Shown: positions 9,170 to 19,263, numbered from the stretch's first letter. The stretch: DNA of 64,000 nt from Polynucleobacter sp. MWH-Aus1W21 (GCF_018687275.1 NZ_CP061287.1:2167579-2231578), one strand, 5' to 3'. The notes: generated by a model not told the origin, from the sequence alone. Program-made: numbers and translations.

Positions 9170-9824
9170 AAGCCTGGATGCGATCCAAAGCTGAAGCGGT
9201 TAATTCAGCGATCTGGCGCAAATAGAATGCGCCCATATCGGCAGTAAAACGTGATTCGTCTTTACTTGCCAGCAATAACACTGCTGGCGATTGATTTGCG
9301 CCTATGCTCTTGCCCAGCGGCAAACCAATAGCCACCATACTTTGCCATTCAGGATCAATAATTGTTTGGCTTGCTAATAGGTCTACGCTGGCAGCAGCCA
9401 ACTCTTTTGCAGAACCGCACAAAGGAGTGTCAACCCAGGGACCAAAAGCAGAATTCGGCGAAAGTAATTGCGCAGACTCCACCTCAAACACCTCGGCAAG
9501 ACCGGAAGTAATGGCAGCTTCTACATCGTCTTTATTGTTTGCTTTCATTAAGCGCAGCAACCAAGCTACCAAACTTTGTTGCGTTTTATCGTTACGACTA
9601 CCAAAGTGCAACATCTCACTTAAGCGACGATTGAGTTCTTGATTCTGTGTACGCAATACCGTCATCTGACGCTCTTGCAATGAGATCGCACGATCTTCAT
9701 GTGGATGCTTAATCCGAATCTCATTGAAGAGATCAGCGTAGCGCTCAAAAAAGCCTGGTGTTACTCGTAACCATTCAGCAACCAATTCTTCTTGCTCGGC
9801 TTGCTTTGGATCGATTGCGCTCAT
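9150..9824 (-). CDS. DUF484 family protein
   Basis: A 224-residue DUF484 protein with a GAF-like fold. The N-terminal block WLRVTPGFFERYADLFNEI and the following coiled-coil stretch are typical, and GAFYLRQIAELTASALDRI lies at the end. The family occurs directly upstream of xerC in many proteobacteria, as here with a 20-base overlap. Its biochemical role is unknown. It lies about 50 bases downstream of gatB on the same strand. Confidence 0.88.
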   Translation of the reverse strand: MSAIDPKQAEQEELVAEWLRVTPGFFERYADLFNEIRIKHPHEDRAISLQERQMTVLRTQNQELNRRLSEMLHFGSRNDKTQQSLVAWLLRLMKANNKDDVEAAITSGLAEVFEVESAQLLSPNSAFGPWVDTPLCGSAKELAAASVDLLASQTIIDPEWQSMVAIGLPLGKSIGANQSPAVLLLASKDESRFTADMGAFYLRQIAELTASALDRIQAYEIKGD

Positions 9825-9872
9825 GAATTTCTTTCTTTAATTGCTTCTTTAATTACTTGTTTTTAGACTTAG

Positions 9873-11345
9873 TTAGCCAAGCTTCTTACGTAATAGCTCG
9901 TTTACCTGACCTGGATTAGCCTTGCCTTGGGAGGCTTTCATAATCTGACCCACGAGTGCATTGAACGCCTTTTCCTTGCCGGCACGGAACTCTTCAACAG
10001 ACTTCTGGTTAGCGGCTAATACTTGATCGATGATGGCTTCAATGGCGCCGCTATCACTAATCTGCTTCAATCCTTTGGCGTCAATCACCTGATCAACCGT
10101 GCCAATGGCTTTACCTGCTATAGCCTCTTCCCAAAGAATAGCAAAGATGTCTTTAGCAATCTTGTTAGAAATTGTGCCGTCAGCTACACGGGTCAACAAT
10201 GGCGCTAAATGCTCCGCCTTTAATGGTGCATCTGCTGTTGCAATGCCCGCACGATTTAAGGACGAGGCGAACTCGCCCGCAATTAAATTCGCTGCCGCTT
10301 TAGCTAAAGGCTTACCAACAATTACTAGCAGCTCTTCAAATACTTTTGCAGTGTCACGATCTTGAGTGAGCAACTGCGCATCGTATGCGCTCAATCCAAA
10401 CTCGCTTTGCCACTGCTCACGCAATTGCGCAGGTAGCGCAGGCATCTTGCTACGTACATCCGCAATCCATGCGTCATCAATAACTACCGGCAATAAATCG
10501 GGATCTGGGAAGTAGCGATAGTCGTTAGCGTCTTCCTTGCTACGCATGCTGCGTGTTTCACCACGATCAGGATCGTACAAGCGGGTTTCTTGAACGACAG
10601 TGCCGCCATCTTCAATGAGCTCAATTTGACGACGCACTTCGTATTGAATGGCTTCTTCCAAAAAGCGGAAAGAGTTCAAGTTTTTGATCTCACAACGGGT
10701 ACCAAATTCAGCCTGTCCTTTAGGGCGCACTGAAACGTTGGCATCGCAGCGGAAAGAGCCTTCTTGCATATTGCCGTCACAAACACCAAGCCACACAACC
10801 AGGCCATGCAGTGCCTTGGCATAGGCAACCGCTTCTGCGGCACTGCGCATCACTGGCTCAGTCACAATCTCGAGAAGCGGTGTGCCGGCACGGTTCAAGT
10901 CGATGCCGCTAGAAGGTTCACCATGAGGCCCGATAAACCCTTCTTCATGGACTGATTTACCAGCATCCTCTTCCATGTGGGCACGAGTGAGTTCAACCAC
11001 CTTTACTTCATCGCCTACGAGGATTTCAAGATGACCTCCGACAACAACCGGTATATCCATCTGGCTAATTTGATAGCCCTTAGGTAGATCGGGGTAAAAA
11101 TAGTTCTTGCGAGCAAAGATGCTCGCTGGAGAAATCTTTGCATTTACTGCCAAACCAAAACGAATAGCGTGCTCTACTGCCTGACGATTCAATACTGGCA
11201 ATACGCCAGGCAGCGCTAAATCCACTGCACATGCTTGAGTATTTGGTTCCGCACCAAATCGCGTACTTGCACCACTAAAAATCTTAGATTGCGTTTTTAA
11301 CTGCGCGTGGGTCTCAAGACCAATAACGACTTCCCATTGCATCAT
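9873..11345 (-). CDS. gatB: Asp-tRNA(Asn)/Glu-tRNA(Gln) amidotransferase subunit B
   Basis: A 490-residue GatB subunit of the GatCAB complex, which amidates mischarged Glu-tRNA(Gln) and/or Asp-tRNA(Asn). The N-terminus WEVVIGLETHAQL, the block FARKNYFYPDLPKGYQISQ and the C-terminal YqeY-like tail domain (about residues 400-490) are all present. It overlaps gatA by four bases. The presence of GatCAB suggests that the cell lacks, or does not rely only on, glutaminyl- or asparaginyl-tRNA synthetase. Confidence 0.97.
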   Translation of the reverse strand: MMQWEVVIGLETHAQLKTQSKIFSGASTRFGAEPNTQACAVDLALPGVLPVLNRQAVEHAIRFGLAVNAKISPASIFARKNYFYPDLPKGYQISQMDIPVVVGGHLEILVGDEVKVVELTRAHMEEDAGKSVHEEGFIGPHGEPSSGIDLNRAGTPLLEIVTEPVMRSAAEAVAYAKALHGLVVWLGVCDGNMQEGSFRCDANVSVRPKGQAEFGTRCEIKNLNSFRFLEEAIQYEVRRQIELIEDGGTVVQETRLYDPDRGETRSMRSKEDANDYRYFPDPDLLPVVIDDAWIADVRSKMPALPAQLREQWQSEFGLSAYDAQLLTQDRDTAKVFEELLVIVGKPLAKAAANLIAGEFASSLNRAGIATADAPLKAEHLAPLLTRVADGTISNKIAKDIFAILWEEAIAGKAIGTVDQVIDAKGLKQISDSGAIEAIIDQVLAANQKSVEEFRAGKEKAFNALVGQIMKASQGKANPGQVNELLRKKLG

Positions 11346-12859
11346 GCCACCTCACTTGCTGGACGCAAATGCCAATCACTGGCCTGCTGATATTGATGGG
11401 CCACCTGCAACAAGCGTGCTTCTGAAAAGTAATTGCCTATGAGTTGCATGCCAATGGGTAGATTGTTTGTATTAAATCCACAAGGAACGCTCATCGCTGG
11501 CAAGCCTGCTAAGTTAGTGGAAAGCGTATAAATATCTTCCAAATACATTTGTACCGGATCTTTTGACTTTTCGCCTAAGCGCCAGGCCACATCAGGGGCT
11601 ACAGGCCCTAGGATGACATCACACTGATTGAATGCCGCTTGAAAATCAGCCGCAATAATGCGACGAATTTTTTGTGCCTGCAAATAGTAAGCGTCGTAGT
11701 AACCATGACAAAGAACATACGTTCCAATCATGATGCGGCGCTTCACTTCTGCACCAAAACCTTCGGTGCGTGATTTGGCATACATATCATTGAGATCACG
11801 ATATTCATTGGCGCGATATCCGTAACGTACGCCATCAAAGCGACTCAAGTTACTCGATGCTTCTGCTGGGGCTAAAACGTAATACACCGGGATAGATAAT
11901 TTGGTTTTTGGCAAACTTACCTCAACCAATGTGGCGCCCAAATTTTCTAAAAGCGTTGCAGCTTCATTAACGGATTTAGCAACATCAGCCGCTAAACCTT
12001 CGGCAAAGAATTCTTTAGGCAAACCAACGCGCAAACCTTCTAATGGTTTTGCAGAATTTGTGTTGCCCTCTTGCCAAGACTGATTCAGGTAACGACCATA
12101 GTCTTCACCAGAATCAGCCAAAGAAGTGGAGTCACGTGGATCATGTGAGGACATCGCCGACAAGAGAAGCGCGCAATCTTCAGCCGTCTTGCCCATGGGG
12201 CCCGCTTGATCCAGTGAAGAGGCATAGGCAATCATGCCGTAGCGTGACACGCGCCCATAACTAGGCTTAATTCCAGTTAAACCACAAAATGCAGCTGGCT
12301 GACGTATTGACCCGCCAGTATCGGTGCCGGTAGCAATAGGGGCTAAGCCAGCGGCAACTGCAGCAGCGGAGCCGCCTGACGAACCACCAGCAACGTGAGC
12401 AGAATTCCATGGGTTTAGTACAGGGCCATAGGCAGAGTTTTCATTGGAAGAGCCCATCGCAAATTCGTCCATATTGGTTTTACCCAAACAAACCATGCCA
12501 GCACCATGGGGATTGTTTTCATCTGGAATTCCCAGATTGGCAACCACGGTGGCATCAAAAGTACTCTGATATCCAGCCAAGATTTTGGAGGCCGCGGTCG
12601 ACTTCCAGCCCCGAGTAACGAAGACATCCTTGTGGGCAACGGGGATACCGGTTAACTTGCGAGCTTTACCAGATGAAATTAATTGGTCTGCTTTAGACGC
12701 TTGCTCTAAACTTAAGTGAGCATTCACATCAAGATAGGCATTCCACTGTTTTCCAGTCTCAATACGGTCTAAAAAGTACTTCGTTAGCTCAGTACTAGAG
12801 ACCTCTTTTGCAGCCAGTGCTTTTGCCATTAAGGCGATGGGGGTGTTATGCCAACTCAT
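11342..12859 (-). CDS. gatA: Asp-tRNA(Asn)/Glu-tRNA(Gln) amidotransferase subunit A
   Basis: A 505-residue amidase-signature enzyme that releases ammonia from glutamine for the GatCAB reaction. The Ser-cisSer-Lys triad blocks are visible: the Lys in PVAHKDVFV, the glycine-serine loop GGSSGGSAAAVAAG, and GTDTGGSIRQPA with the nucleophilic serine. The length is typical. The gene overlaps gatC upstream and gatB downstream by four bases each, giving equal expression of the three subunits. Confidence 0.97.
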   Translation of the reverse strand: MSWHNTPIALMAKALAAKEVSSTELTKYFLDRIETGKQWNAYLDVNAHLSLEQASKADQLISSGKARKLTGIPVAHKDVFVTRGWKSTAASKILAGYQSTFDATVVANLGIPDENNPHGAGMVCLGKTNMDEFAMGSSNENSAYGPVLNPWNSAHVAGGSSGGSAAAVAAGLAPIATGTDTGGSIRQPAAFCGLTGIKPSYGRVSRYGMIAYASSLDQAGPMGKTAEDCALLLSAMSSHDPRDSTSLADSGEDYGRYLNQSWQEGNTNSAKPLEGLRVGLPKEFFAEGLAADVAKSVNEAATLLENLGATLVEVSLPKTKLSIPVYYVLAPAEASSNLSRFDGVRYGYRANEYRDLNDMYAKSRTEGFGAEVKRRIMIGTYVLCHGYYDAYYLQAQKIRRIIAADFQAAFNQCDVILGPVAPDVAWRLGEKSKDPVQMYLEDIYTLSTNLAGLPAMSVPCGFNTNNLPIGMQLIGNYFSEARLLQVAHQYQQASDWHLRPASEVA

Positions 12860-13149
12860 TCGATCACCCTGGGCACCAAGAAATAGCCTTCATGCTGGGC
12901 AGGTGCTGATTGCATGTTTTCGGCGCGATGGTCCGTCTCGGTCACTTGGTCAACGCGCATGGGTTGGGCCAAATCACGCAAAAAGAGGATTGGGTGAGCC
13001 AGAGGCTCAAGTCCCGTTGTATCGACAGCCTGCATTTCCTCAACCATGGAAAAAATGGCCTGCAATTGAGGCAAAACTGCTTCGGCTTCTGCCTGATTTA
13101 ACTCAAGCCTAGAAAGGTGCGCAATGCGCTGGACATCATCAAGTTTCAT
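12856..13149 (-). CDS. gatC: Asp-tRNA(Asn)/Glu-tRNA(Gln) amidotransferase subunit C
   Basis: A 97-residue GatC that wraps around and stabilises GatA against GatB. The family pattern VQRIAHLSRLEL at the N-terminus and the region TTGLEPLAHP are visible. It is the first gene of gatCAB on the minus strand and is divergent from mreB with about 60 bases between the starts, which must hold both promoters. Confidence 0.94.
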   Translation of the reverse strand: MKLDDVQRIAHLSRLELNQAEAEAVLPQLQAIFSMVEEMQAVDTTGLEPLAHPILFLRDLAQPMRVDQVTETDHRAENMQSAPAQHEGYFLVPRVIE

Positions 13150-13210
13150 GGGGCGCTAGAGTATCATTCCTATTTATTTTCATTAACACTTTCTATTTTC
13201 CCACTACATC

Positions 13211-14254
13211 ATGTTTGGTATTTTCCGCAGCTACTTTTCCAATGACCTAGCCATCGACCTAGGCACCGCTAACACCTTAATTTATATGCGTGAGCGGGGT
13301 ATTGTCCTCGATGAGCCCTCTGTTGTGGCAATTCGCCAAGAGGGTGGTCCAAACGGCAAAAAGACCATTTTGGCCGTCGGCAAGGAGGCAAAAGCGATGT
13401 TGGGCCGCGTTCCAGGGAATATTGAGGCAATTCGCCCAATGAAAGACGGCGTTATTGCCGACTTCACGATTACCGAACAAATGCTCAAGCAATTTATCAA
13501 GCTTGTGCACGAAAGCAAATTATTAAAGCCTAGCCCTCGCATCATCATTTGCGTTCCTTGTGGATCTACTCAAGTTGAGCGTCGTGCGATTCGCGAATCT
13601 GCGTTAGGTGCTGGCGCATCACAAGTATTTTTGATTGAAGAACCAATGGCGGCTGCAATTGGTTCTGGCTTGCCAGTTTCTGAAGCTGCTGGTTCGATGG
13701 TTGTCGACATCGGCGGCGGCACAACTGAAGTTGGCGTGATGTCATTGGGTGGCATGGTTTACAAAGGCTCTGTTCGCGTTGGTGGCGACAAGTTTGATGA
13801 AGCCATCACCAATTACATTCGCCGCAACTACGGCATGTTGATTGGTGAACAAACCGCTGAGTTCATTAAGAAAACAATTGGTTCTGCATTCCCTGGTGCC
13901 GAAGTGCGCGAGATGGAAGTAAAAGGTCGCAATCTTTCTGAAGGCATTCCACGTAGCTTCACAGTTACCAGCAATGAAATCCTCGAAGCATTGACTGATC
14001 CATTGAATCAAATCGTGACTGCAGTCAAAGCAGCTCTCGAGCAGATTCCACCTGAGTTGGCATCCGACATCGCTGAGCGCGGCATGATGCTCACGGGCGG
14101 CGGCGCCTTATTGCGCGACCTCGATCGCCTCTTGTTGGAAGAAACTGGCTTGCCAATTCATGTTGCAGAAGATCCTTTAACTTGCGTGGCTCGTGGTTGC
14201 GGTATCGCACTTGAGCGCATGGATAAGTTAGGCGGAGTGTTCTCGCACGAGTAA
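13211..14254 (+). CDS. mreB: Rod shape-determining protein MreB
   Basis: A 347-residue bacterial actin homologue that forms membrane-bound filaments and guides lateral wall synthesis. The phosphate-1 motif DLGTANTLIY, the phosphate-2 motif VVDIGGGTTEVG and the adenosine motif MLTGGGALLRDLD are all in place. The length is standard. It starts the mreBCD-mrdA-rodA operon. No strong Shine-Dalgarno sequence precedes the ATG at 13211. Confidence 0.98.
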   Translation: MFGIFRSYFSNDLAIDLGTANTLIYMRERGIVLDEPSVVAIRQEGGPNGKKTILAVGKEAKAMLGRVPGNIEAIRPMKDGVIADFTITEQMLKQFIKLVHESKLLKPSPRIIICVPCGSTQVERRAIRESALGAGASQVFLIEEPMAAAIGSGLPVSEAAGSMVVDIGGGTTEVGVMSLGGMVYKGSVRVGGDKFDEAITNYIRRNYGMLIGEQTAEFIKKTIGSAFPGAEVREMEVKGRNLSEGIPRSFTVTSNEILEALTDPLNQIVTAVKAALEQIPPELASDIAERGMMLTGGGALLRDLDRLLLEETGLPIHVAEDPLTCVARGCGIALERMDKLGGVFSHE

Positions 14255-14278
14255 GCGACATACACGTCGATCAGGGAA

Positions 14279-15211
14279 TTGCAACATAGCGCTCCACCAC
14301 TTTTCAGACAGGGCATTCCGGCCTTACTTAAACTGATTGTCTGTCTGTCGATCAGCATCGCTCTGATGCTGATCGATTTTCGTTTCAAAGTACTCGATCC
14401 AATCCGAAACAACGTCAACTGGATTTTGCGTCCGCTTGAATATGTCATGATGGCGCCGCGCAATCTACTCGAAGCAACATCAGACTATTTCACAACAAGA
14501 TCTACGCTTGACCAAGAAAACCAAGTCATGAAAGTGCGCCAAGCAGAACTTTCATTACTGGCGAATCAATCTGAATTTTTGATGGTAGAAAACCAAAACT
14601 TGCGTGAGCTCATGACTTTGCAAAAGCAAGTGCCATTTAAAACATTGCCAGTTGAAATTCTATTTAACCCTCCCAATCCCATTTCACAGCGAATTGTGAT
14701 TAATCGCGGCAGTAATGACGGACTCAAACTTGGCAATCCTATTACCAATGACTCAGGCATCCTAGGCCAAGTAGTTCGCCTTTATGAGCGCTCAGCAGAA
14801 GTTTCGCTGCTAGAAGATCGTGATTTTGCAGTGCCTGTTCAGGTGGCCCGCAACGGACTTCGCGCCGCCGTCTTTGGCACTGGCCGTGGTAACCCCTTAG
14901 AACTGCGCTATCTGCCAGTTGCTAGCGACCTTGAGGTGGGTGATATTTTGCTGACCTCGGGTATTGATGGTGTTTACCCACCAGGATTTGCAGTTGCCGT
15001 CATTAGCAAAATTGAGCGCAATCTCGATAAAAATTCTTCAAACGTATTTTGCGTGCCTGTAGCAGCAGTGAATCGCTATCGCCAAGCACTTGCTCTTTTA
15101 TACGATCCACAGTTCGATGCCAAGGCGCCAATAAATACTAAATCCGCTACAGATGCGCCACTAACCAATACGCCTGGCAGACGTCAAACTCGTGCGCGAG
15201 GAATGCAATGA
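14279..15211 (+). CDS. mreC: Rod shape-determining protein MreC
   Basis: A 310-residue inner-membrane protein of the elongasome. It has one N-terminal membrane segment (about residues 19-37), a coiled-coil region, and the periplasmic beta-barrel domain with NRGSNDGLKLGNPITND and GDILLTSGIDGVYPPGFAV. The start appears to be TTG at 14279; an AGGGA lies very close before it and no nearby ATG would give a full N-terminus. The C-terminal 30 residues are polar and likely flexible. The stop overlaps the mreD start (ATGA). Confidence 0.93.
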   Translation: MQHSAPPLFRQGIPALLKLIVCLSISIALMLIDFRFKVLDPIRNNVNWILRPLEYVMMAPRNLLEATSDYFTTRSTLDQENQVMKVRQAELSLLANQSEFLMVENQNLRELMTLQKQVPFKTLPVEILFNPPNPISQRIVINRGSNDGLKLGNPITNDSGILGQVVRLYERSAEVSLLEDRDFAVPVQVARNGLRAAVFGTGRGNPLELRYLPVASDLEVGDILLTSGIDGVYPPGFAVAVISKIERNLDKNSSNVFCVPVAAVNRYRQALALLYDPQFDAKAPINTKSATDAPLTNTPGRRQTRARGMQ

Positions 15212-15732
15212 TCGATTTCCAGAGCGGCTATATCCTGCGCCCGGTAAATCCGGTCTTCATTTATTTCAGCTTGTTTTGTGCGCTGCTATTAAACCTACTG
15301 CCAATTGGTAATTACGGCTGGGTACCCGACTGGTTAATTCTGTGCATCGTGTTTTGGAACATTCATCAACATCGCTATGTGAGCGTGATTACCGCGTTCA
15401 TTCTTGGCTTGATGATGGATGTACACAATTCAGATTTAATGGGCTTACACGCATTTAGCTACTCGCTAGTTGCTTACGTTGCCATCTCCTGGCATAGACG
15501 GATTGTGGCTCTCATGGTGCTCTCACAGGCAATACATCTGCTTCCCATTTTCCTATTGGTATCGCTATTCCCCGTGCTGGCCCATTGGCTACTCAGTGGC
15601 GAACTCTATTGGTGGGCTCTTACGAGCGCCATTCAGGCCTTGATTGAAGCGATGCTCTGGCCTTTAGCTACACGGATATTGCTTGCACCACAGCGTCGTC
15701 CTATAGATGTTGATCATAATCGACCTCTCTAA
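15208..15732 (+). CDS. mreD: Rod shape-determining protein MreD
   Basis: A 174-residue integral membrane protein with about five hydrophobic segments. The region LGLMMDVHNSDLMGLHAFSY matches the conserved central block of MreD. It overlaps mreC by four bases and ends eight bases before mrdA. Its role is membrane support of the MreBC-PBP2-RodA complex. Confidence 0.92.
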   Translation: MIDFQSGYILRPVNPVFIYFSLFCALLLNLLPIGNYGWVPDWLILCIVFWNIHQHRYVSVITAFILGLMMDVHNSDLMGLHAFSYSLVAYVAISWHRRIVALMVLSQAIHLLPIFLLVSLFPVLAHWLLSGELYWWALTSAIQALIEAMLWPLATRILLAPQRRPIDVDHNRPL

Positions 15733-15740
15733 GAAGCAAG

Positions 15741-17648
15741 ATGGTTTCTTTTAAAAAGCCGGACCTCGACTCATTCCAAGAGCGCATACATATTGCGATT
15801 CTATTTGTCACCCTTTGCTTTTTACTGCTCATTACTCGACTAGTATGGTTGCAACTTGTTAGTCATGGCAAATATGCCCTGTTAGCGGAGAGCAATCGTA
15901 TTGCGCTAGTTCCCGCTCCTGCGAATCGAGGTCTTTTAATTGATCGCAATGGGATCGTCATTGGCCGAAATTATTCCGCCCTCACTCTGGATGTAAATGC
16001 TGAAGAAGTCAAAGGCAATGTTGACGAGTTAATTAATGATCTTTCCGAAATCATTGCTATCTCCCCTCGAGATCGTCGCAATTTCAAGCGATCTCTGGAA
16101 GATTCCCGAAATATGGGCACTTTTCCCCTGCGGTCCATGCTCAATGAGACCGAAACAGCCCGATTTATGGCCAATCGCTACCGTTTCCCAGGGGTAGAGA
16201 TCCGCGCCAGGAGCTTTCGGGAGTACCCATATAACGAATTGGCCTCCCACTTAATTGGCTATATTGGCCGCGTTTCTCAGAAAGATAAGGAACGCATGCA
16301 GGCAGAAATTGAGGGCGCCAAAGCAGATGATCCCGATGCTTTACAGACTTCATTTTTGCCAGGCATTCAATATGTCGGCAAGATTGGCTTAGAGCAAAGT
16401 TATGAAACTGTTTTGCGCGGTGTACCTGGATACGATCAAGTAGAAATTACTGCGGGCGGCAAACCAGTGCGCTCACTTTCTAGCGCGCCTTCCGTTCCCG
16501 GCAAAAACGTAGTGCTCTCCGTTGATATCAAGTTGCAATATTTAGTTGAGCAGCTTTATGGAAATTTCCGCGGTGCATTTGTAGCAATCGAACCAGAGAC
16601 GGGCGATGTATTAGCATTTGTGTCTAAGCCGAACTTCAATCCAAATGACTTTGTTGAAGGCATTGATTCGGTTACCTGGAAAGAGCTTAATGACTCTCCA
16701 CAGAAGCCGCTTTACAACCGTCCACTCAAAGGCATCTACCCACCAGGCTCCACTTACAAACCTTTTATGGCCTTAGCAGCTTTAGAAAATAAAAAGCGCA
16801 CGCCATCACAAACCATTTCTGATCCAGGTTACTTTGATTTTGGTAATCACACCTTCCGCGATGATAAAAAAGGTGGTCACGGCATTGTTGATATGCAAAA
16901 GTCTATTGTTGAGTCCTGCGATACTTACTACTACATGCTTGCGCGCGACATGGGCGTAAACATGATGCATGACTTTATGAAGCCATTAGGTTTTGGTCAA
17001 ATTACCGGCATTGATTTAGAAGGCGAGGCAAGAGGTGTTCTGCCATCCACCGAGTGGAAGAAAAATACTTTTAAAAAACCTGATCAGCAAAAATGGTACG
17101 AGGGCGAAACGATTTCATTGGGCATTGGCCAAGGCTATAACGCCTTCACGATTTTGCAACTGGCTCACGCTATGGCCAACGTTGCTAATAACGGCATTGT
17201 CATGAAGCCGCACTTAGTGAAAGCAATTGAAGATCCGTTCACTCGCAATAGAGTTCTGACAACACCAAAAGAAAGTTATCGCATTGATCTCAATACTGAG
17301 AACATTGAAGTGATTAAAAAAGCCATGCTAGAAGTAAACATCTCAGGAACTTCAGCCGCGGCATTTAAAGGAACCAGTTATCAGGTTGGCGGAAAGACTG
17401 GAACTGCTCAAGTCTTTAGTTTGAATTCCAAAGAATATAAACACAGTGCCACTGCAGAATTTTTGCGCGACCATGCTTTGTACATTGCTTTTGCACCAGC
17501 GGAGAAGCCAACGATTGTGATCGCAATGGTCGTAGAGAATGCAGGCTTCGGTGCGCAATATGCCGCCCCAATTGCACGTAAAGCATTGGACTTTTACATA
17601 GAGGGCAAGTGGCCTAAGGAGATTCCTGAATGGAAAAGAGCCCCTTAA
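15741..17648 (+). CDS. mrdA: Penicillin-binding protein 2 (peptidoglycan transpeptidase)
   Basis: A 635-residue class B PBP that cross-links peptidoglycan during cell elongation. One N-terminal membrane anchor (about residues 17-38) precedes the pedestal domain and the transpeptidase domain. Catalytic Ser337 lies in PPGSTYKPF with Lys340; the second motif SCD is in VESCDTYYY and the third, KTGT, in VGGKTGTAQVF. The gene overlaps the rodA start by 19 bases, as expected for this partner pair. Confidence 0.96.
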   Translation: MVSFKKPDLDSFQERIHIAILFVTLCFLLLITRLVWLQLVSHGKYALLAESNRIALVPAPANRGLLIDRNGIVIGRNYSALTLDVNAEEVKGNVDELINDLSEIIAISPRDRRNFKRSLEDSRNMGTFPLRSMLNETETARFMANRYRFPGVEIRARSFREYPYNELASHLIGYIGRVSQKDKERMQAEIEGAKADDPDALQTSFLPGIQYVGKIGLEQSYETVLRGVPGYDQVEITAGGKPVRSLSSAPSVPGKNVVLSVDIKLQYLVEQLYGNFRGAFVAIEPETGDVLAFVSKPNFNPNDFVEGIDSVTWKELNDSPQKPLYNRPLKGIYPPGSTYKPFMALAALENKKRTPSQTISDPGYFDFGNHTFRDDKKGGHGIVDMQKSIVESCDTYYYMLARDMGVNMMHDFMKPLGFGQITGIDLEGEARGVLPSTEWKKNTFKKPDQQKWYEGETISLGIGQGYNAFTILQLAHAMANVANNGIVMKPHLVKAIEDPFTRNRVLTTPKESYRIDLNTENIEVIKKAMLEVNISGTSAAAFKGTSYQVGGKTGTAQVFSLNSKEYKHSATAEFLRDHALYIAFAPAEKPTIVIAMVVENAGFGAQYAAPIARKALDFYIEGKWPKEIPEWKRAP

Positions 17649-18781
17649 TAAAAGTTAAAGGATTTTTCTTTGGTATCTTTGCTGGCTTAGACCGCCAGCT
17701 AGGTCTTATTCTGCTTGGCTTGGCGGCCGTTGGCTTTTTTACTTTTTTATCTGCTAGTCAAAATACACCTGTGCAAATTGCGGATGAATTTCGCAATCTC
17801 GCACTGTCATTTGTAGTGATGTGGCTTGTCTCTCGCATTCCGCCAAAGTGGTTGGAAATGGGTGCGGTTTGGATCTATGGGCTGGGCGTTGCACTTTTAA
17901 TTGCAGTAGCTGTATTTGGATTAATTAAAAAGGGCGCGCGTCGTTGGCTCAACATTGGTATTGTGATTCAACCATCTGAAATCATGAAGATTGCAATGCC
18001 GCTGATGCTTGCTTGGTACTTTCAAAAACGTGAAGGCATTCAGAAATCTTGGGACTACGGAGTTGCTGCAATCATCTTAGCGATTCCTGTTTTCTTAATT
18101 GCTCGCCAACCAGACTTAGGTACTGCGCTGCTTGTTTTTGCCGCGGGGATGTACGTCATTATTCTTGCAGGGCTTCCCTGGAAGTGGATCCTCCCGTTTG
18201 TAGGGCTAGGCGTTATTGGCATTTTGTTAATTATTATTTTTGGCAGCACCATCTGTGCACATGATGTAGTTTGGCCACTTGTACACAATTATCAAAAACA
18301 TCGCGTTTGCACTTTGCTAGACCCAACCAGTGATCCACTTGGAAAAGGTTTTCATACCATTCAATCGATGATTGCGATTGGTTCCGGAGGTTTCTTTGGT
18401 AAAGGTTGGTTTCAAGGAACTCAGGCGCATTTGGAATTCATTCCAGAAAAACATACTGACTTCGTGTTTGCTGTTTTCTCTGAAGAGTTTGGCCTATTGG
18501 GCAACTTAGTATTGCTTGCGCTTTTCTTCGCCCTCATTAAAAGAGGGCTCGCCATCTCTGCAAGCGCACCAAATTTATTTACAAGACTTTTAGGTGCTGC
18601 CGTAACTTTGATTTTCTTTACCTATGCTTTTGTGAATATCGGCATGGTGAGCGGCCTATTGCCAGTCGTTGGGGTGCCGCTACCATTTATTAGCTATGGT
18701 GGCACTGCACTAGTGACCTTAGGATTTGGTGCGGGCATATTGATGAGCATTCATCGTCACCGCCGTTTAGTGCCAAGCTAA
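17630..18781 (+). CDS. rodA: Rod shape-determining protein RodA (SEDS glycosyltransferase)
   Basis: A 383-residue polytopic SEDS protein that polymerises lipid II and works with PBP2. Family blocks are RQPDLGTALLVFAAG, DPLGKGFHTIQSMIAIGSGG and PEKHTDFVFAVFSEEFG, with about ten membrane segments. The usual aspartate of the extracellular loop region falls in LLDPTSDPLG. It ends the operon and a strong hairpin terminator follows about 45 bases later. Confidence 0.95.
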   Translation: MEKSPLIKVKGFFFGIFAGLDRQLGLILLGLAAVGFFTFLSASQNTPVQIADEFRNLALSFVVMWLVSRIPPKWLEMGAVWIYGLGVALLIAVAVFGLIKKGARRWLNIGIVIQPSEIMKIAMPLMLAWYFQKREGIQKSWDYGVAAIILAIPVFLIARQPDLGTALLVFAAGMYVIILAGLPWKWILPFVGLGVIGILLIIIFGSTICAHDVVWPLVHNYQKHRVCTLLDPTSDPLGKGFHTIQSMIAIGSGGFFGKGWFQGTQAHLEFIPEKHTDFVFAVFSEEFGLLGNLVLLALFFALIKRGLAISASAPNLFTRLLGAAVTLIFFTYAFVNIGMVSGLLPVVGVPLPFISYGGTALVTLGFGAGILMSIHRHRRLVPS

Positions 18782-18820
18782 ATGTAAATGACTTTATAAG
18801 TCCGCAAATCTTTAGGAAAT

Positions 18821-18849
18821 AAAAAAGCCCGACATGCCGGGCTTTTTTA
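18821..18849. terminator. Bidirectional terminator between rodA and HU gene
   Basis: The stem GCCCG...CGGGC has A tracts on its left and T tracts on its right, so it can serve both the rodA operon and the convergent HU gene. It does not resemble the CCACC-CGAA-GGTGG hairpins of the 32-44 kb region. Confidence 0.85.
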
Positions 18850-18864
18850 TCAACAAAGGAAGAA

Positions 18865-19149
18865 TTACTTCTTACGCTTGTTAACAGAATCTTTAAATGC
18901 TTTACCAGCAGAAAACTTAACAGTTTTTGCAGCAGCGATTTTGAGTGGCTCGCCAGTTTTTGGGTTGCGACCCATACGTGCAGCACGTTTGCCAGAAGCA
19001 AAAGTACCAAAGCCGATCAGTTGTACTGAGTCACCTTTAGTAACAGCTTTGATGATTGTCTCGATAGCAGAATTCAATGCGAATTCAGCTTTGGCCTTAG
19101 AAATCTCCGCGTCGTCAGCAATTGCTGCGATTAGTTCGGCTTTGTTCAA
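18865..19149 (-). CDS. hupB: DNA-binding protein HU (HU-beta type)
   Basis: A 94-residue histone-like protein that bends and compacts DNA. The block FGTFASGKRAARMGRNPKTG is the DNA-binding arm signature, and AAAKTVKFSAGKAFKDSVN forms the C-terminal part. I place the start at a TTG (19147-19149): AAGGAG lies six bases upstream and the protein then begins with the usual NKAELIAAIA after Met. Upstream in-frame codons do not resemble HU. IHF subunits are less likely from the arm sequence. Confidence 0.92.
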   Translation of the reverse strand: MNKAELIAAIADDAEISKAKAEFALNSAIETIIKAVTKGDSVQLIGFGTFASGKRAARMGRNPKTGEPLKIAAAKTVKFSAGKAFKDSVNKRKK

Positions 19150-19263
19150 GTGAAGCTCCTTATAGATGTTGATGTCAGCGCACATTACGCTTACATGATT
19201 TTAACCACAAAAAAATTATAAAAATAAAGTTGCGTTACAGCAATTTTTTAATACGACTACAAA